Shown: one piece after another, positions 34,799 through 43,111 of the stretch | How positions within the stretch are numbered: the stretch's first letter is position 1 | How the letters are laid out: the number at the start of each line of letters is the position of its first letter | The notes under the pieces: model-generated | Seen by the model: only the letters and a program-made list of their open reading frames with translations | Databases searched by the model: none | Told to the model about the DNA's origin: nothing | Source: Ohtaekwangia sp. | GTDB taxonomy: Bacteria > Bacteroidota > Bacteroidia > Cytophagales > Cyclobacteriaceae | Length of the DNA: 64,000 nt | Direction: 5' to 3' | Assembly (NCBI GenBank): GCA_021155195.1 | Contig: JAJNPV010000049.1 | Coordinates: 310,001-374,000, forward strand | Made by a program: the position numbers and the translations under genes

Positions 34799-37307
34799 TC
34801 TTCTTCACTCCCCTTACCGCTTCGGCCGTCCATGGATCTTCAGGCCAATGATGGCGTGGGTAGCGCATGCGCAATTCCTTACGAACAGCATGGTAGGTGG
34901 TTTGCCAAAAACTTTTTAAGTCTTGCGTTACCTGAACGGGTTTGTAGCCAGGTGAAAGTAGTTGCAAAAGGATTTTTGTTCGTCCCTCATTTATCGAGGG
35001 TGTTTCCAACAAACCAAACATTTCCTGCAAACGCACTTCCATTACGGGTACACTTCCATCCACATTATAGTTGAGCTTTATCTGTGAGCCACTGGGTACA
35101 CTAATTTTTGTAGGCGCGAGCTTATCCAACTTGCCGGATAGCTCCCACGGGATCAATCCCGCAAGGATGGCATGCAAATCCAATTTATTAAAGTCGTTAC
35201 GCTTTGAGACTTGCACAAGATAAGTGGCAAGCCACTCGTGTGCTGTGTTAAGCAATGCATCATCACTTACATCCGGCCAGTCTTCTTCCGGTCGCCACGT
35301 GCGCACACTCATTACACGTGCCTGCCATTCTTGTTGGGCTTCGCTCCAGTTCAAAAGTTTCAACCCTTCCTTTCGTAGCGCCTCACATAAAATTTTAATG
35401 CGTTGTGATTCGGGAATTTTTAATAATGGTTTACTCGATAGCACCGTGTTACCAATTCGCTTTTCAGTCAATGCTACAACAGCTCCGCGCTCGGTATCCC
35501 AAAAAATAGTTTCAACTTCTTTTGCCCGATGAATCAAGTCGCGTTCATTCAAAGGCGCAGCTAAAAATATTTTTCCTTCATTGCTTCCGGCATCCAAATG
35601 CGCTACTGACAACCACGATTCACGCAACAGCGGATCATGATCGGGCAATCGCACAACTCTTCCATTCGCCAACTTATAGCGCACACTTTGTTTTTCCTGT
35701 TGTTGCGCGATGCGTTCGGGGTAAGCTTCACTCACTAATCTTCCTATTTCCGAATCGATGGGCATTCGGTTATCAACTTCCAGCTTAAATATTCTGCGCC
35801 ATGAAGCGGCTAGGCGTTCAATGCGCTCCAGCACGCTTCGTTCAACAGAAACGCGTTCACCTCCACGCCACTTTCTTAATACTTCAATGCGCAGTGATAA
35901 ATCTGCACCAGATTCTTTTGATAAAGGATCACGCTCTTCAAGCACGGCTGCAATGTCAGTGGCGAGAGTAAGGAGTGCCTCACCCCGTCCCACTGGGACA
36001 CCCCTCTCCCCATAGAGAGGGGAAGGGGGTGAGGCCAATAACATATGCGCAATGCGTGGATGTGTTGGCAGTTTTAACATCTCTTTTCCGCGAGGAGTAA
36101 TTTTATTCTCTACTAATGCTTCCAATGAATGCAACAACTCACGCGCTTGTTTTACTGCTCCTTCAGGAGGTTGAGTAATCCACGTAAGTTCATTTATGTT
36201 TTGAATTCCCCAATTGGCAAGTTCCAAAACAAAGGAAGCAAGATCGGCTTCCAATATTTCAGGTTGTCGTGTGGGCTGCAAGGTGTGATCCGTTGCCTCC
36301 GCCCACATGCGATAACATACTCCGGCACCTAATCGCGCAGCACGACCTGCCCGTTGATTCGCAGAATCTTTTGTTACACGAACTGTTTCTAGTCGTGTGA
36401 GGCCACTGCGCGGATCAAATTTTGGAACACGGGCATAACCACAATCTATCACGGTAGTAATACCTTCAATCGTTAGGGAAGTTTCCGCCAACGAAGTTGC
36501 TAATACAACCTTTCGTTGCCCATGCGGATGCGGAAGAATTGCTTCCTGCTGTTTCTTAAAAGGCAAATCGCCATAGAGCGGAACAACACGTGCTGAAATA
36601 ATTTCAGTTTCTAACAAACCCGCCACGCTTTTTATCTCACCGGCACCGGGTAAAAAAACAAGTATATCACCTTGTTGTTCGGCCAACGCTTTTTTAATCA
36701 CGCGCGCTGTTGCAATGGACAGCCGGTCATTTTTATCAACCGCTATGTATTGATGTGTGATTGGAAATTGCCGACCCAAACTTGTTAGAATAGGAGCATC
36801 GTTTAACATAGCCGAAATCTTTTCGCCATCTAACGTGGCCGACATAATCAAGATTCGTAAATCATCGCGTAGCACCTGCTGTGCCTGATAACATAATGCC
36901 AATGCGAGATCAGCTTGCAGACTCCGCTCATGAAACTCGTCAAATATTACCAATCCCACTCCCTCTAATGAATTGTCGGTTTGAATCATGCGCGTGAGAA
37001 TTCCTTCAGTCACTACTTCAATACGCGTTTGCGTACTCACTACATTTTCAAATCGCACTCGATATCCAACCGTCTTTCCTACTTCCTCATCCAACAAAGA
37101 AGCCATGCGCATGGCTACGGAGCGTGCCGCTAAACGCCTGGGCTCCAGCATGATTATTTTTTTGTTGGCAAGCCAGGGTTCATTTACTAATTGTAACGGA
37201 AGAATGGTGCTCTTACCCGCACCGGGTGGTGCTTGAAGAATGATTACTTTTTGATTCTGCAGTTGTTTCTTTAGTTCCGAAACAATTTCCAGTACGGGGT
37301 ATTGCAT
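34782..37307 (-). CDS. hrpB: ATP-dependent helicase HrpB, with in-frame palindromic insertion
   Basis: The 841 residues show a DEAH-type helicase: motif I QAPPGAGKST (about 25-34), DEFHERS for motif II, SATLDGEKI for motif III, FLPGAGEI, then TSLAETSLTIEGI, QRAGRAARLGAGVCYRMW, and the HrpB C-terminal region with a DHPLLR-like DHDPLLRESWL and the HHWPEDPWTAEAVRG tail. RNA helicase function is likely; the exact role of HrpB is not settled in most bacteria. Two oddities: about 20 extra residues of low similarity (PLYGERGVPVGRGE) between IAHMLLA and LATDIAAVLEERD come from a palindromic repeat, and the last residues TPHP and the stop come from another repeat-like sequence. Confidence 0.9.
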   Translation of the reverse strand: MQYPVLEIVSELKKQLQNQKVIILQAPPGAGKSTILPLQLVNEPWLANKKIIMLEPRRLAARSVAMRMASLLDEEVGKTVGYRVRFENVVSTQTRIEVVTEGILTRMIQTDNSLEGVGLVIFDEFHERSLQADLALALCYQAQQVLRDDLRILIMSATLDGEKISAMLNDAPILTSLGRQFPITHQYIAVDKNDRLSIATARVIKKALAEQQGDILVFLPGAGEIKSVAGLLETEIISARVVPLYGDLPFKKQQEAILPHPHGQRKVVLATSLAETSLTIEGITTVIDCGYARVPKFDPRSGLTRLETVRVTKDSANQRAGRAARLGAGVCYRMWAEATDHTLQPTRQPEILEADLASFVLELANWGIQNINELTWITQPPEGAVKQARELLHSLEALVENKITPRGKEMLKLPTHPRIAHMLLASPPSPLYGERGVPVGRGEALLTLATDIAAVLEERDPLSKESGADLSLRIEVLRKWRGGERVSVERSVLERIERLAASWRRIFKLEVDNRMPIDSEIGRLVSEAYPERIAQQQEKQSVRYKLANGRVVRLPDHDPLLRESWLSVAHLDAGSNEGKIFLAAPLNERDLIHRAKEVETIFWDTERGAVVALTEKRIGNTVLSSKPLLKIPESQRIKILCEALRKEGLKLLNWSEAQQEWQARVMSVRTWRPEEDWPDVSDDALLNTAHEWLATYLVQVSKRNDFNKLDLHAILAGLIPWELSGKLDKLAPTKISVPSGSQIKLNYNVDGSVPVMEVRLQEMFGLLETPSINEGRTKILLQLLSPGYKPVQVTQDLKSFWQTTYHAVRKELRMRYPRHHWPEDPWTAEAVRGVKKRTPHP
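35977..36035. repeat. Palindromic element inserted in frame inside hrpB
   Basis: Outer arms GCCTCACCCC (35977-35986) and GGGGTGAGGC (36026-36035) are perfect inverted copies. Inside them CCCCTCTC (36001-36008) and GAGAGGGG (36015-36022) form a second perfect inverted repeat. The element lies where HrpB relatives have a direct join and adds about 20 codons without breaking the frame. Confidence 0.8.
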
Positions 37308-37327
37308 GGGCGCAAGGTAAAATTATC

Positions 37328-37405
37328 AGTTGACAATCAACAGTTGACAACGCTCATTAATAACTATCCTGATTGTCAATTGCAATTTTGTTAACTGTCA
37401 ATTGC
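37328..37405. repeat. Palindromic intergenic repeat (TTGACAAT family), copy 2
   Basis: TTGACAATC (37330-37338) is inverted at 37371-37379, with more half-copies (CAGTTGACAA, TTAACTGTCAATTG) around them. It resembles the element at 17568-17654 and sits between hrpB and the next minus-strand gene. Confidence 0.6.
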
Positions 37406-37421
37406 TTCAAAAGCAACAACC

Positions 37422-37844
37422 TTATAAAATATCAACATGATACACATCCAACTCATTGCGCTTAATACCTGAAACAAAAAAACCACCGGATTGTGGAATG
37501 TCTTCCAATAGATCAAACACTTTACAATCCTTGGGCAACGCAGAAAAAATTAAGAGAAAAGAATAAGGCGCCTTTCCCGGAATAGCCGTCCAGATGGGTG
37601 CATAGGTGATATTTTCGGCATGGATCAATTCACTTCTTGAACCGGAAGTTCGATCGATTAAGAAAGTTGAGCGCCAAACCCGAATGAGCATCTCGTTCGA
37701 ATTATTTTGAAAATAGCAATGCACGTACACATACGAATCTTCCAGCGACTGCGGATCAATGGAAGCAACAATGTCCGGTTCCACCACTGGTTTGGTTAGC
37801 GGTGCAGGTTCTTTCACTATTGATCCAAGAAATATCTTATTCAT
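37422..37844 (-). CDS. Conserved-looking hypothetical protein
   Basis: The 140 residues form a beta-rich, probably single-domain cytosolic protein (VYVHCYFQNNSNEMLIRVWRS strand pair, ITYAPIWTAIPGKAPYSFLLIF, SGGFFVSGIKRNELDVYHVDIL). There is no signal peptide or membrane segment. No family is recognised. An exact -7 element on the minus strand (TAACTTTG, 37867-37874) 23 bp before the ATG supports expression as a single gene. Confidence 0.65.
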   Translation of the reverse strand: MNKIFLGSIVKEPAPLTKPVVEPDIVASIDPQSLEDSYVYVHCYFQNNSNEMLIRVWRSTFLIDRTSGSRSELIHAENITYAPIWTAIPGKAPYSFLLIFSALPKDCKVFDLLEDIPQSGGFFVSGIKRNELDVYHVDIL

Positions 37845-37866
37845 AGACTATTGTCTAAACCTAGCG

Positions 37867-37874
37867 CAAAGTTA
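37867..37874 (-). promoter_or_regulatory. Likely -7 element for the hypothetical gene at 37844
   Basis: On the minus strand this reads TAACTTTG, an exact match to TAnnTTTG. A TTTG at the expected -33 position was not found. Confidence 0.4.
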
Positions 37875-37983
37875 AGATGTATTTATGTCCGATTATCACA
37901 TTATTTGATCATCAATTCATTCGCTTATTGTTGAAAGGTGAATTTCGCTATATTGTGTTTTTCTTTTCAAGAAACAATTGCCC

Positions 37984-38466
37984 ATGGCCGCTCTACTTAT
38001 CAGCAGTTTTGAAGAATTTGAAACATATAAAGGAAAAGAACTTGGTGTTTCGGAATATCTCACGATTTCTCAAGATCAGATTAATTTATTTGCCGATGCT
38101 ACGTTAGACCATCAATGGATTCATACAGACCCAAAACGCGCAGCTGCAGAAACTCAATTTAAAAGCACCATTGCCCACGGATACTTAACATTGTCGCTTG
38201 TTCCACATCTGTGGGATCAAATTGCTGAATTCAGAAATATTAAAATGATGATCAACTACGGGATTGAAAAATTCAAATTCAATCAGCCGGTGCTTGTAAA
38301 TAGTGAATTGCGCTTGCGCGCCAAGCTCCATTCTATCGCTAATTTAAGAGGCATTACAAAGTTTGAAGTGGATGTTACATTAGAGATTAAAGATAATCCC
38401 AAGCCCGCCTTTAATGGGTTATTAGTGTTTCTTTATCACTTTCATACACCCGGTTCGCCTTCATAA
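37984..38466 (+). CDS. MaoC-like hot-dog dehydratase
   Basis: Start ATG 37984 gives 160 residues; a TTG two codons earlier is the only alternative. The MaoC signature is present: ISQDQINLFADATLDHQWIHTDPKRAA, then FKSTIAHGYLTLSLVPHLW, with the catalytic Asp and His of (R)-specific enoyl-CoA hydratases. The length fits single-hot-dog NodN/PhaJ-type enzymes that hydrate enoyl-CoA. Substrate length is unknown. Its 3' end overlaps the converging AHSA1 gene by 25 bp. Confidence 0.85.
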   Translation: MAALLISSFEEFETYKGKELGVSEYLTISQDQINLFADATLDHQWIHTDPKRAAAETQFKSTIAHGYLTLSLVPHLWDQIAEFRNIKMMINYGIEKFKFNQPVLVNSELRLRAKLHSIANLRGITKFEVDVTLEIKDNPKPAFNGLLVFLYHFHTPGSPS

Positions 38467-38834
38467 AAATCTTGCAACGAGCCGAAGTATGCATTCGTCC
38501 AGCCATCCACTATATCTTCATAATCTGCATCAGGAATATTGGTGTGTCTAAGCTCTACGGAAGTGCCATCATCATGCTGATGTAGCTTTATGGTAACAAT
38601 GGAATCTTCGGCCTGGTCACCAAAATACCACTGTTGAATAATACGCTTATCTTTTTCAAATTCGAGGTTTTTCCCTACAATACTTCCATCCCACAACGAA
38701 AATTCCGTGCCTGGTTCCGCAATCATTTCAACTTTATCGCCTGTCCATAATTGAATGGTGGCTTCAGTGGTCAACGCAAGGTAAACCTGATCGGGGGTAG
38801 TGGGAATTAAAAAATACTTTTTAAAGTCCTTCAT
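38442..38834 (-). CDS. AHSA1/START (SRPBCC) domain protein
   Basis: The 130-residue protein fits the AHSA1-like Bet v 1 fold: YFLIPTTPDQVYLALTTEATIQLWTG, then FSLWDGSIVGKNLEFEKDKRIIQQW, SIVTIKLHQHDDGTSVELRHTNIP, and a C-terminal helix with DGWTNAYFGSLQDFYE. The family binds hydrophobic ligands or Hsp90-type partners; no ligand can be named. It converges on the MaoC gene, sharing 25 bp of coding sequence. Confidence 0.83.
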   Translation of the reverse strand: MKDFKKYFLIPTTPDQVYLALTTEATIQLWTGDKVEMIAEPGTEFSLWDGSIVGKNLEFEKDKRIIQQWYFGDQAEDSIVTIKLHQHDDGTSVELRHTNIPDADYEDIVDGWTNAYFGSLQDFYEGEPGV

Positions 38835-38880
38835 AGCGCATAAAGATACTTCTTTCCTTAAAAGACTAGCTTCAGTTCTG

Positions 38881-38888
38881 TATTTTTG
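38881..38888 (+). promoter_or_regulatory. Likely -7 element for the PiT transporter gene
   Basis: TATTTTTG is an exact match to TAnnTTTG, 28 bp before the ATG. The -33 region has only TTTC. Confidence 0.4.
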
Positions 38889-38916
38889 AGGCCAATTTTA
38901 CCTGAGCCTGTTTGCA

Positions 38917-41154
38917 ATGGATTTCTATTTAATTTTTATTGTCATACTGATGGTGGCAGCCGGTGTCGACTTGATTGTTGGAGTCAGTAACGATGCGGTA
39001 AATTTTCTTAACTCGGCCATAGGCTCAAAAGTAGCTTCCTTCCGCATTATCTTATTCATTGCCAGTCTGGGTATTTTGGCCGGTTCGCTGTTTTCGAGTG
39101 GCATGATGGAAATTGCCCGTAATGGAATTTTTAATCCTTCCTTCTTCTCTTTTGATAAAGTGATCATCGTCTTTATGGCGGTCATGCTTACCGATATTAT
39201 CCTGTTAGATTTTTTTAACTCGTTAGGGTTACCCACATCTACCACTGTATCGCTTGTATTTGAATTGTTAGGAGCAGCATTGGTTACAGGCCTACTTATT
39301 TCTTTTGATCGCGGAGATGGATTTGAAACCTGGTCAAACATAATTAACTACTCGAGTGCCGTCACAATAATTGGTGGTATTTTCCTATCGGTATTTCTTT
39401 CTTTCATTATCGGATCAATCGTGCAGCACATCGCGCGTATCATCTTCACCTTTAAACTTAAAAAGACTTTAAAAAAATATGGTGCGCTCTTTAGTGGACT
39501 GGCCATTGCCGCCATCGTTTATTTCTTGTTGATCAAAGGTGCAAAAGGAAGTTCCTTCATAACTTCCGATCAAATTAAATGGATTTCGGATAACACACTT
39601 CTCATCATTATTGTGTCGATTGTGTTTTGGTCTATCCTCATACAAGTGTTGATGTGGTGGCAAAAAATCAATCCGTTAAAGATTGTCGTATTGTTAGGCA
39701 CTTTTTCATTGGCAATGGCCTTTGCAGGAAATGACCTTGTAAACTTTATGGGGGTTTCTGTTGCCGGCCTGGTTTCATTTCAGGCATGGGCTGCGTCAGG
39801 TGTGCCTGCTTCTGATTTCTCAATGACAATTTTGAATGAGAAGATTGTCACTCCTTCCTGGCTTTTGTTTACCGGTGGCGCCATCATGGTGATCACATTA
39901 TGGACGAATAGTAAAAGCAGAAAAGTTACAGAAACAGAAGTATCCTTAGGCAGACAAGACGAAGGTGGAGAGGAACGGTTTAAACCTAATATCATTTCAA
40001 GAGCTTTAGTGGGTAGTGCAATGTGGGCAGGCAGGTTAATTGAAAAGACAATGCCGGAACGCTGGGCAAAAAATCTTTCCATTCGTTTTGAAAAGGACAA
40101 TACTACTGCTGCAGCTGATCAGGCTTCATTCGATTTAATTCGTGCCAGTATAAACATGGTGGTGGCCAGTATTCTTATCGCTTACGGAACTTCTCAAAAA
40201 CTACCACTCAGCACGACTTTCGTAACTTTTATGGTGGCCATGGGTTCATCCTTTGCTGATCAGGCGTGGGGAAGGGAAAGTGCTGTATATCGAGTAGCCG
40301 GAGTAATTAATGTAATTGCAGGTTGGTTAATTACAGCTATTGTTGCGTTGCTGGCAAGTGGGCTGCTAGCGCTTATCATGTATAAAACCGATCCTATTGG
40401 TCCACTCATCCTTACGGTTCTTGCTGGATTTTTATTAATCCGCAGTCATGTTGTATTTAATCGTAAAACAAAAGCCGAAAAGGCCGAAAGTCAATTGCTG
40501 GAGGTTAAACACCTGAGCATTCCTCAAGCGATCAGCGAAAGCAAAAGCAACACTGCAAAAACGCTTAAGACAATTCGCCAGGTTGTTGTACAGAGTTTAC
40601 GTGCACTTTTAGCCGAAGATCAAGGTACGTTACGTAGATCAAAAAATGAGTTAGAGAAACTTAAAGTTCAGACTGAAAAATTTGATTCGAAGATCATAAA
40701 GTTTGTTAAGAAAATTGAAAAGAGAAATTTACAAACCGGGCGGTTGTACATTTTAGTTTTCGATATGATGCAAGACCTCTATCAAAGTGCGCACTTAATT
40801 AACGAGTTGATTATGATTCATGTGGAGAATCATCATTCACCACCAAAGAAAAAATATTCGGAATTAACAGCAAGTCTTGAACGCAACATTGGTGATTATG
40901 CCATTAAAATTTCTGATCACATTGCTTCCGGTAAAGAGGCTACAACCGGGTTGCAAGAAGATCAAAGGAAATTACTTAACCAGATAAATAAATCATTGGA
41001 TGATCTTGTTATAGATATTCAAAAAGATGATATCGGTAATCGCATGGGCTTACTTCAAACACGACTGCTATTAGAACTGCGTGATATTGTTACAGAACTG
41101 GGCGATCTTCACGCCATCTATAACAATCACACACCCACTGCTGAATTAAATTAA
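38917..41154 (+). CDS. PiT family inorganic phosphate transporter with C-terminal PhoU-like domain
   Basis: The 745 residues have about 12 membrane helices in two inverted halves. The PiT signature halves are VGVSNDAVNFLNSAIGSKVA (about 21-40) and FAGNDLVNFMGVSVAG (about 267-282), both keeping the Asn-Asp pair that binds phosphate and cation. Helix pairs with LGLPTSTTVSLV and KLPLSTTFVTF repeat the same fold. The last about 200 residues are soluble, helical and coiled (TLKTIRQVVVQSLRALL to LHAIYNNH), resembling a PhoU domain fused in place. That is a common Bacteroidota form, which may sense or gate the transporter. The SET gene follows after 9 bp. Confidence 0.88.
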   Translation: MDFYLIFIVILMVAAGVDLIVGVSNDAVNFLNSAIGSKVASFRIILFIASLGILAGSLFSSGMMEIARNGIFNPSFFSFDKVIIVFMAVMLTDIILLDFFNSLGLPTSTTVSLVFELLGAALVTGLLISFDRGDGFETWSNIINYSSAVTIIGGIFLSVFLSFIIGSIVQHIARIIFTFKLKKTLKKYGALFSGLAIAAIVYFLLIKGAKGSSFITSDQIKWISDNTLLIIIVSIVFWSILIQVLMWWQKINPLKIVVLLGTFSLAMAFAGNDLVNFMGVSVAGLVSFQAWAASGVPASDFSMTILNEKIVTPSWLLFTGGAIMVITLWTNSKSRKVTETEVSLGRQDEGGEERFKPNIISRALVGSAMWAGRLIEKTMPERWAKNLSIRFEKDNTTAAADQASFDLIRASINMVVASILIAYGTSQKLPLSTTFVTFMVAMGSSFADQAWGRESAVYRVAGVINVIAGWLITAIVALLASGLLALIMYKTDPIGPLILTVLAGFLLIRSHVVFNRKTKAEKAESQLLEVKHLSIPQAISESKSNTAKTLKTIRQVVVQSLRALLAEDQGTLRRSKNELEKLKVQTEKFDSKIIKFVKKIEKRNLQTGRLYILVFDMMQDLYQSAHLINELIMIHVENHHSPPKKKYSELTASLERNIGDYAIKISDHIASGKEATTGLQEDQRKLLNQINKSLDDLVIDIQKDDIGNRMGLLQTRLLLELRDIVTELGDLHAIYNNHTPTAELN

Positions 41155-41163
41155 ATTTTATTC

Positions 41164-41598
41164 ATGGCACTGCTTGAAAAGTTTTTGGTAGTCAAGAAAT
41201 CCAAACTACCAAAATCAGGAAAAGGTCTATTTACAAAAGTTCAGATTCGTAAGGGCGCCCGTATTGTTGAATACAAAGGCCGCATTCAACCATGGCGCGA
41301 AGTAAAAGAAGAAGACGGATATAACCCATATTTGATGTATATCAATCGAAACACCGTAATCAACGCATTACCGGCTAAAAAAACACTGGGGCGGTATGCC
41401 AATGATGCACTCGGGCTAACCCGAATAGAGGGGCTGAGGAACAATGCGGAATCCGTAACTGAAGGAAAAAGATGTTTCATTGAAGCAACCCGAACCATTA
41501 AAGAAGGTGAAGAAATCTTAGTCGGTTATGGTCGCGAATATTGGACGCTGATTAAAAAGATTTCGCAAGAGAAATCTAAAGGGATTTCCTCAAGGTAA
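41164..41598 (+). CDS. SET-domain protein
   Basis: The 144 residues contain a compact SET core: KSGKGLFTKVQIRKGARIVEYKG (start of the fold), GRYANDALG in place of the NHS motif region, NAESVTEGKRCFIEATRTIKEGEEILVGYGREYW with the conserved GEE(I/L)xxxYG knot. SET domains methylate protein lysines using S-adenosylmethionine. Short bacterial SET proteins are known but their targets are mostly unknown. It follows the PiT gene closely (probably one transcript) and its 3' end overlaps the converging regulator gene by 23 bp. Confidence 0.82.
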   Translation: MALLEKFLVVKKSKLPKSGKGLFTKVQIRKGARIVEYKGRIQPWREVKEEDGYNPYLMYINRNTVINALPAKKTLGRYANDALGLTRIEGLRNNAESVTEGKRCFIEATRTIKEGEEILVGYGREYWTLIKKISQEKSKGISSR

Positions 41599-42607
41599 GG
41601 TAGAAGGGAATCTCGACATGATGACTAGATTTAGTCAAAATCAATTCTGCAGTCTTCTCCCCCATTAATTGAAAATCAGTCGAGATGGTGGTGATTCCAT
41701 TCAAGATGATTCTTTTTAATGGAGTTTCGTTATAGGAGATCACCCCAATATCACTTCCAATTTCAAGTTTTTGAGCGATGATACGTTCAATCAAAATAAC
41801 CAGATCATTCTCCATCAGGTTTATATATACCTCTCCCGGCTTAATTTCTTCCTGGGCAATATCATGAATCACGGAATGTTGAAATCCGTATTCTGAACAA
41901 AACCTTTCCATCCCCCGAATAATCTCTTTAGGGAAATACGAATGCTCGGGGAAAATAATTTTTATGGTTTGATACCGAAATAAAATTCGTTTGGCTTGAA
42001 GCAACGCATTATAAATGTCCTCCTCAAAATTTTCATACACTGATGCATACTCACCATCAACACCCTCAATCAACTTATCCAGTAACACTAGCTTGGATTT
42101 GTCCAATGTGTTTATAATTTCTGCAGCACTTTCACCCCCTTCAATAAAATGCGGAATAATTACATAGTGTGTATAATCTTCTTTTCTATTCTGAATTAGC
42201 TTTTTAAAAAAAGAAAAATCGTTGTTGTACACAAAGAAATCTACAAAGGCTGTTTCGGGCAACGAGGCAATGATTGCATCATAAATAATTTTTTTATGGG
42301 CACTCAATTTATTGAACAGCAAAAATATCTTTAGTGACTGGTCTAATGCGGTATTGGAAATGTAAAAACCCTTGCCGGGAACAGAACCCAATACGCCAAT
42401 TTCCTTAAGGTGCTTATAGCCCTTCTCTGCGGTATCGCGCGAAATCTCAAAATTAAAACTAAGTTCATTAATAGAAGGGAGCAAATCATCCTTTTGAAGT
42501 TTACCACTTCTAATTGCATTGAGAATAGAATCCGCCAATTGCCGGTACTTGGGTGTAGCGGATTGGTAATCAATAAAAATAATTTGACTGAAATCTGCTT
42601 TCTTCAT
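41576..42607 (-). CDS. GntR family transcriptional regulator with LacI/periplasmic-binding-like effector domain
   Basis: The start is at 42607 (MKKADFSQIIFIDYQSATPKYRQL); an upstream in-frame ATG at 42664 adds 19 unlikely residues. A GntR winged helix (about 12-80, LADSILNAIRSGKLQKDDLLPSINELSFNFEISRDTAEKGYKHLKEIGVLGSVPGKGFYI) is joined to a LacI-type sugar-binding domain (IGVISYNETPLKRIILNGITTISTDFQLMGEKTAELIL at the end). The combination is typical of sugar-catabolism regulators in this phylum. It stands divergently beside the secreted sugar-enzyme genes, which it probably controls together with or instead of the rhamnose genes. Effector unknown. Confidence 0.85.
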   Translation of the reverse strand: MKKADFSQIIFIDYQSATPKYRQLADSILNAIRSGKLQKDDLLPSINELSFNFEISRDTAEKGYKHLKEIGVLGSVPGKGFYISNTALDQSLKIFLLFNKLSAHKKIIYDAIIASLPETAFVDFFVYNNDFSFFKKLIQNRKEDYTHYVIIPHFIEGGESAAEIINTLDKSKLVLLDKLIEGVDGEYASVYENFEEDIYNALLQAKRILFRYQTIKIIFPEHSYFPKEIIRGMERFCSEYGFQHSVIHDIAQEEIKPGEVYINLMENDLVILIERIIAQKLEIGSDIGVISYNETPLKRIILNGITTISTDFQLMGEKTAELILTKSSHHVEIPFYLTLRKSL

Positions 42608-42783
42608 GATGGCCTTCAAACCTACAAAAAACGCTACGCACTTCATATTTCGGGAAGTGTCCAAATGCCATCCATAAAAAAATTAAGCATTATGAAAACA
42701 TGTTGCGCTTCTTCCTAAAAAAACTTCCGTCAAATATTTAATGATCTTAATAAAGTCCTACCTTAGAAAACTAAACCATCGCT

Positions 42784-43106
42784 ATGAAACACCTTGTTAT
42801 AATTCTGATCTCGGTGGTTGTTTTATCTGCCTGTCAACCACAAAAAGAAGACTCACGGGTTCTGCAGGAATCTGCCCCTGCTGCCGCAGGATTTTCGGCA
42901 GAAAGACTGGTCAAAATTGATAACGCTATGAATATATGGGTAGCGAAAGGCTTGATAAATGGTTCTGTTCGATTGATTGCCCGTGATGGTAAAATATTTA
43001 CTACAAAGCTGCGGGGTATAACGATCTGGAAACAAAAGCTAAATTAAATAGAGATGATATTTATAGAATTGCTTCTCAAAGTGTTGGTGTACCAGGCGTT
43101 GAATGA
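42784..43106 (+). pseudogene. Decayed serine hydrolase (beta-lactamase class C-like) lipoprotein gene
   Basis: The first frame encodes a lipoprotein start (SACQPQ) and the N-terminus of a class C-like serine hydrolase (PAAAGFSAERLVKIDNAMNIWVAKG), then shifts by one base near 43001. The next frame continues it as YKAAGYNDLETKAKLNRDDIYRIASQS but ends at VGVPGVE and a stop, just where the catalytic SxxK and the rest of the enzyme should follow. So the copy has both a frameshift and a large internal deletion. It is the first remnant on the sugar-enzyme side. Confidence 0.8.
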
Positions 43107-43111
43107 TTGAA

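Noticed and set aside
35224..36332. Plus-strand frames opposite hrpB
   Set aside because: They are shadows of the helicase gene, with Ser/Arg-rich compositions typical of antisense reading.
43103..43111. ATG at 43103 as the start of the sugar dehydrogenase
   Set aside because: It overlaps the pseudogene stop and adds MIE before MRNIRQC; both starts are possible but 43112 gives the more usual signal peptide.
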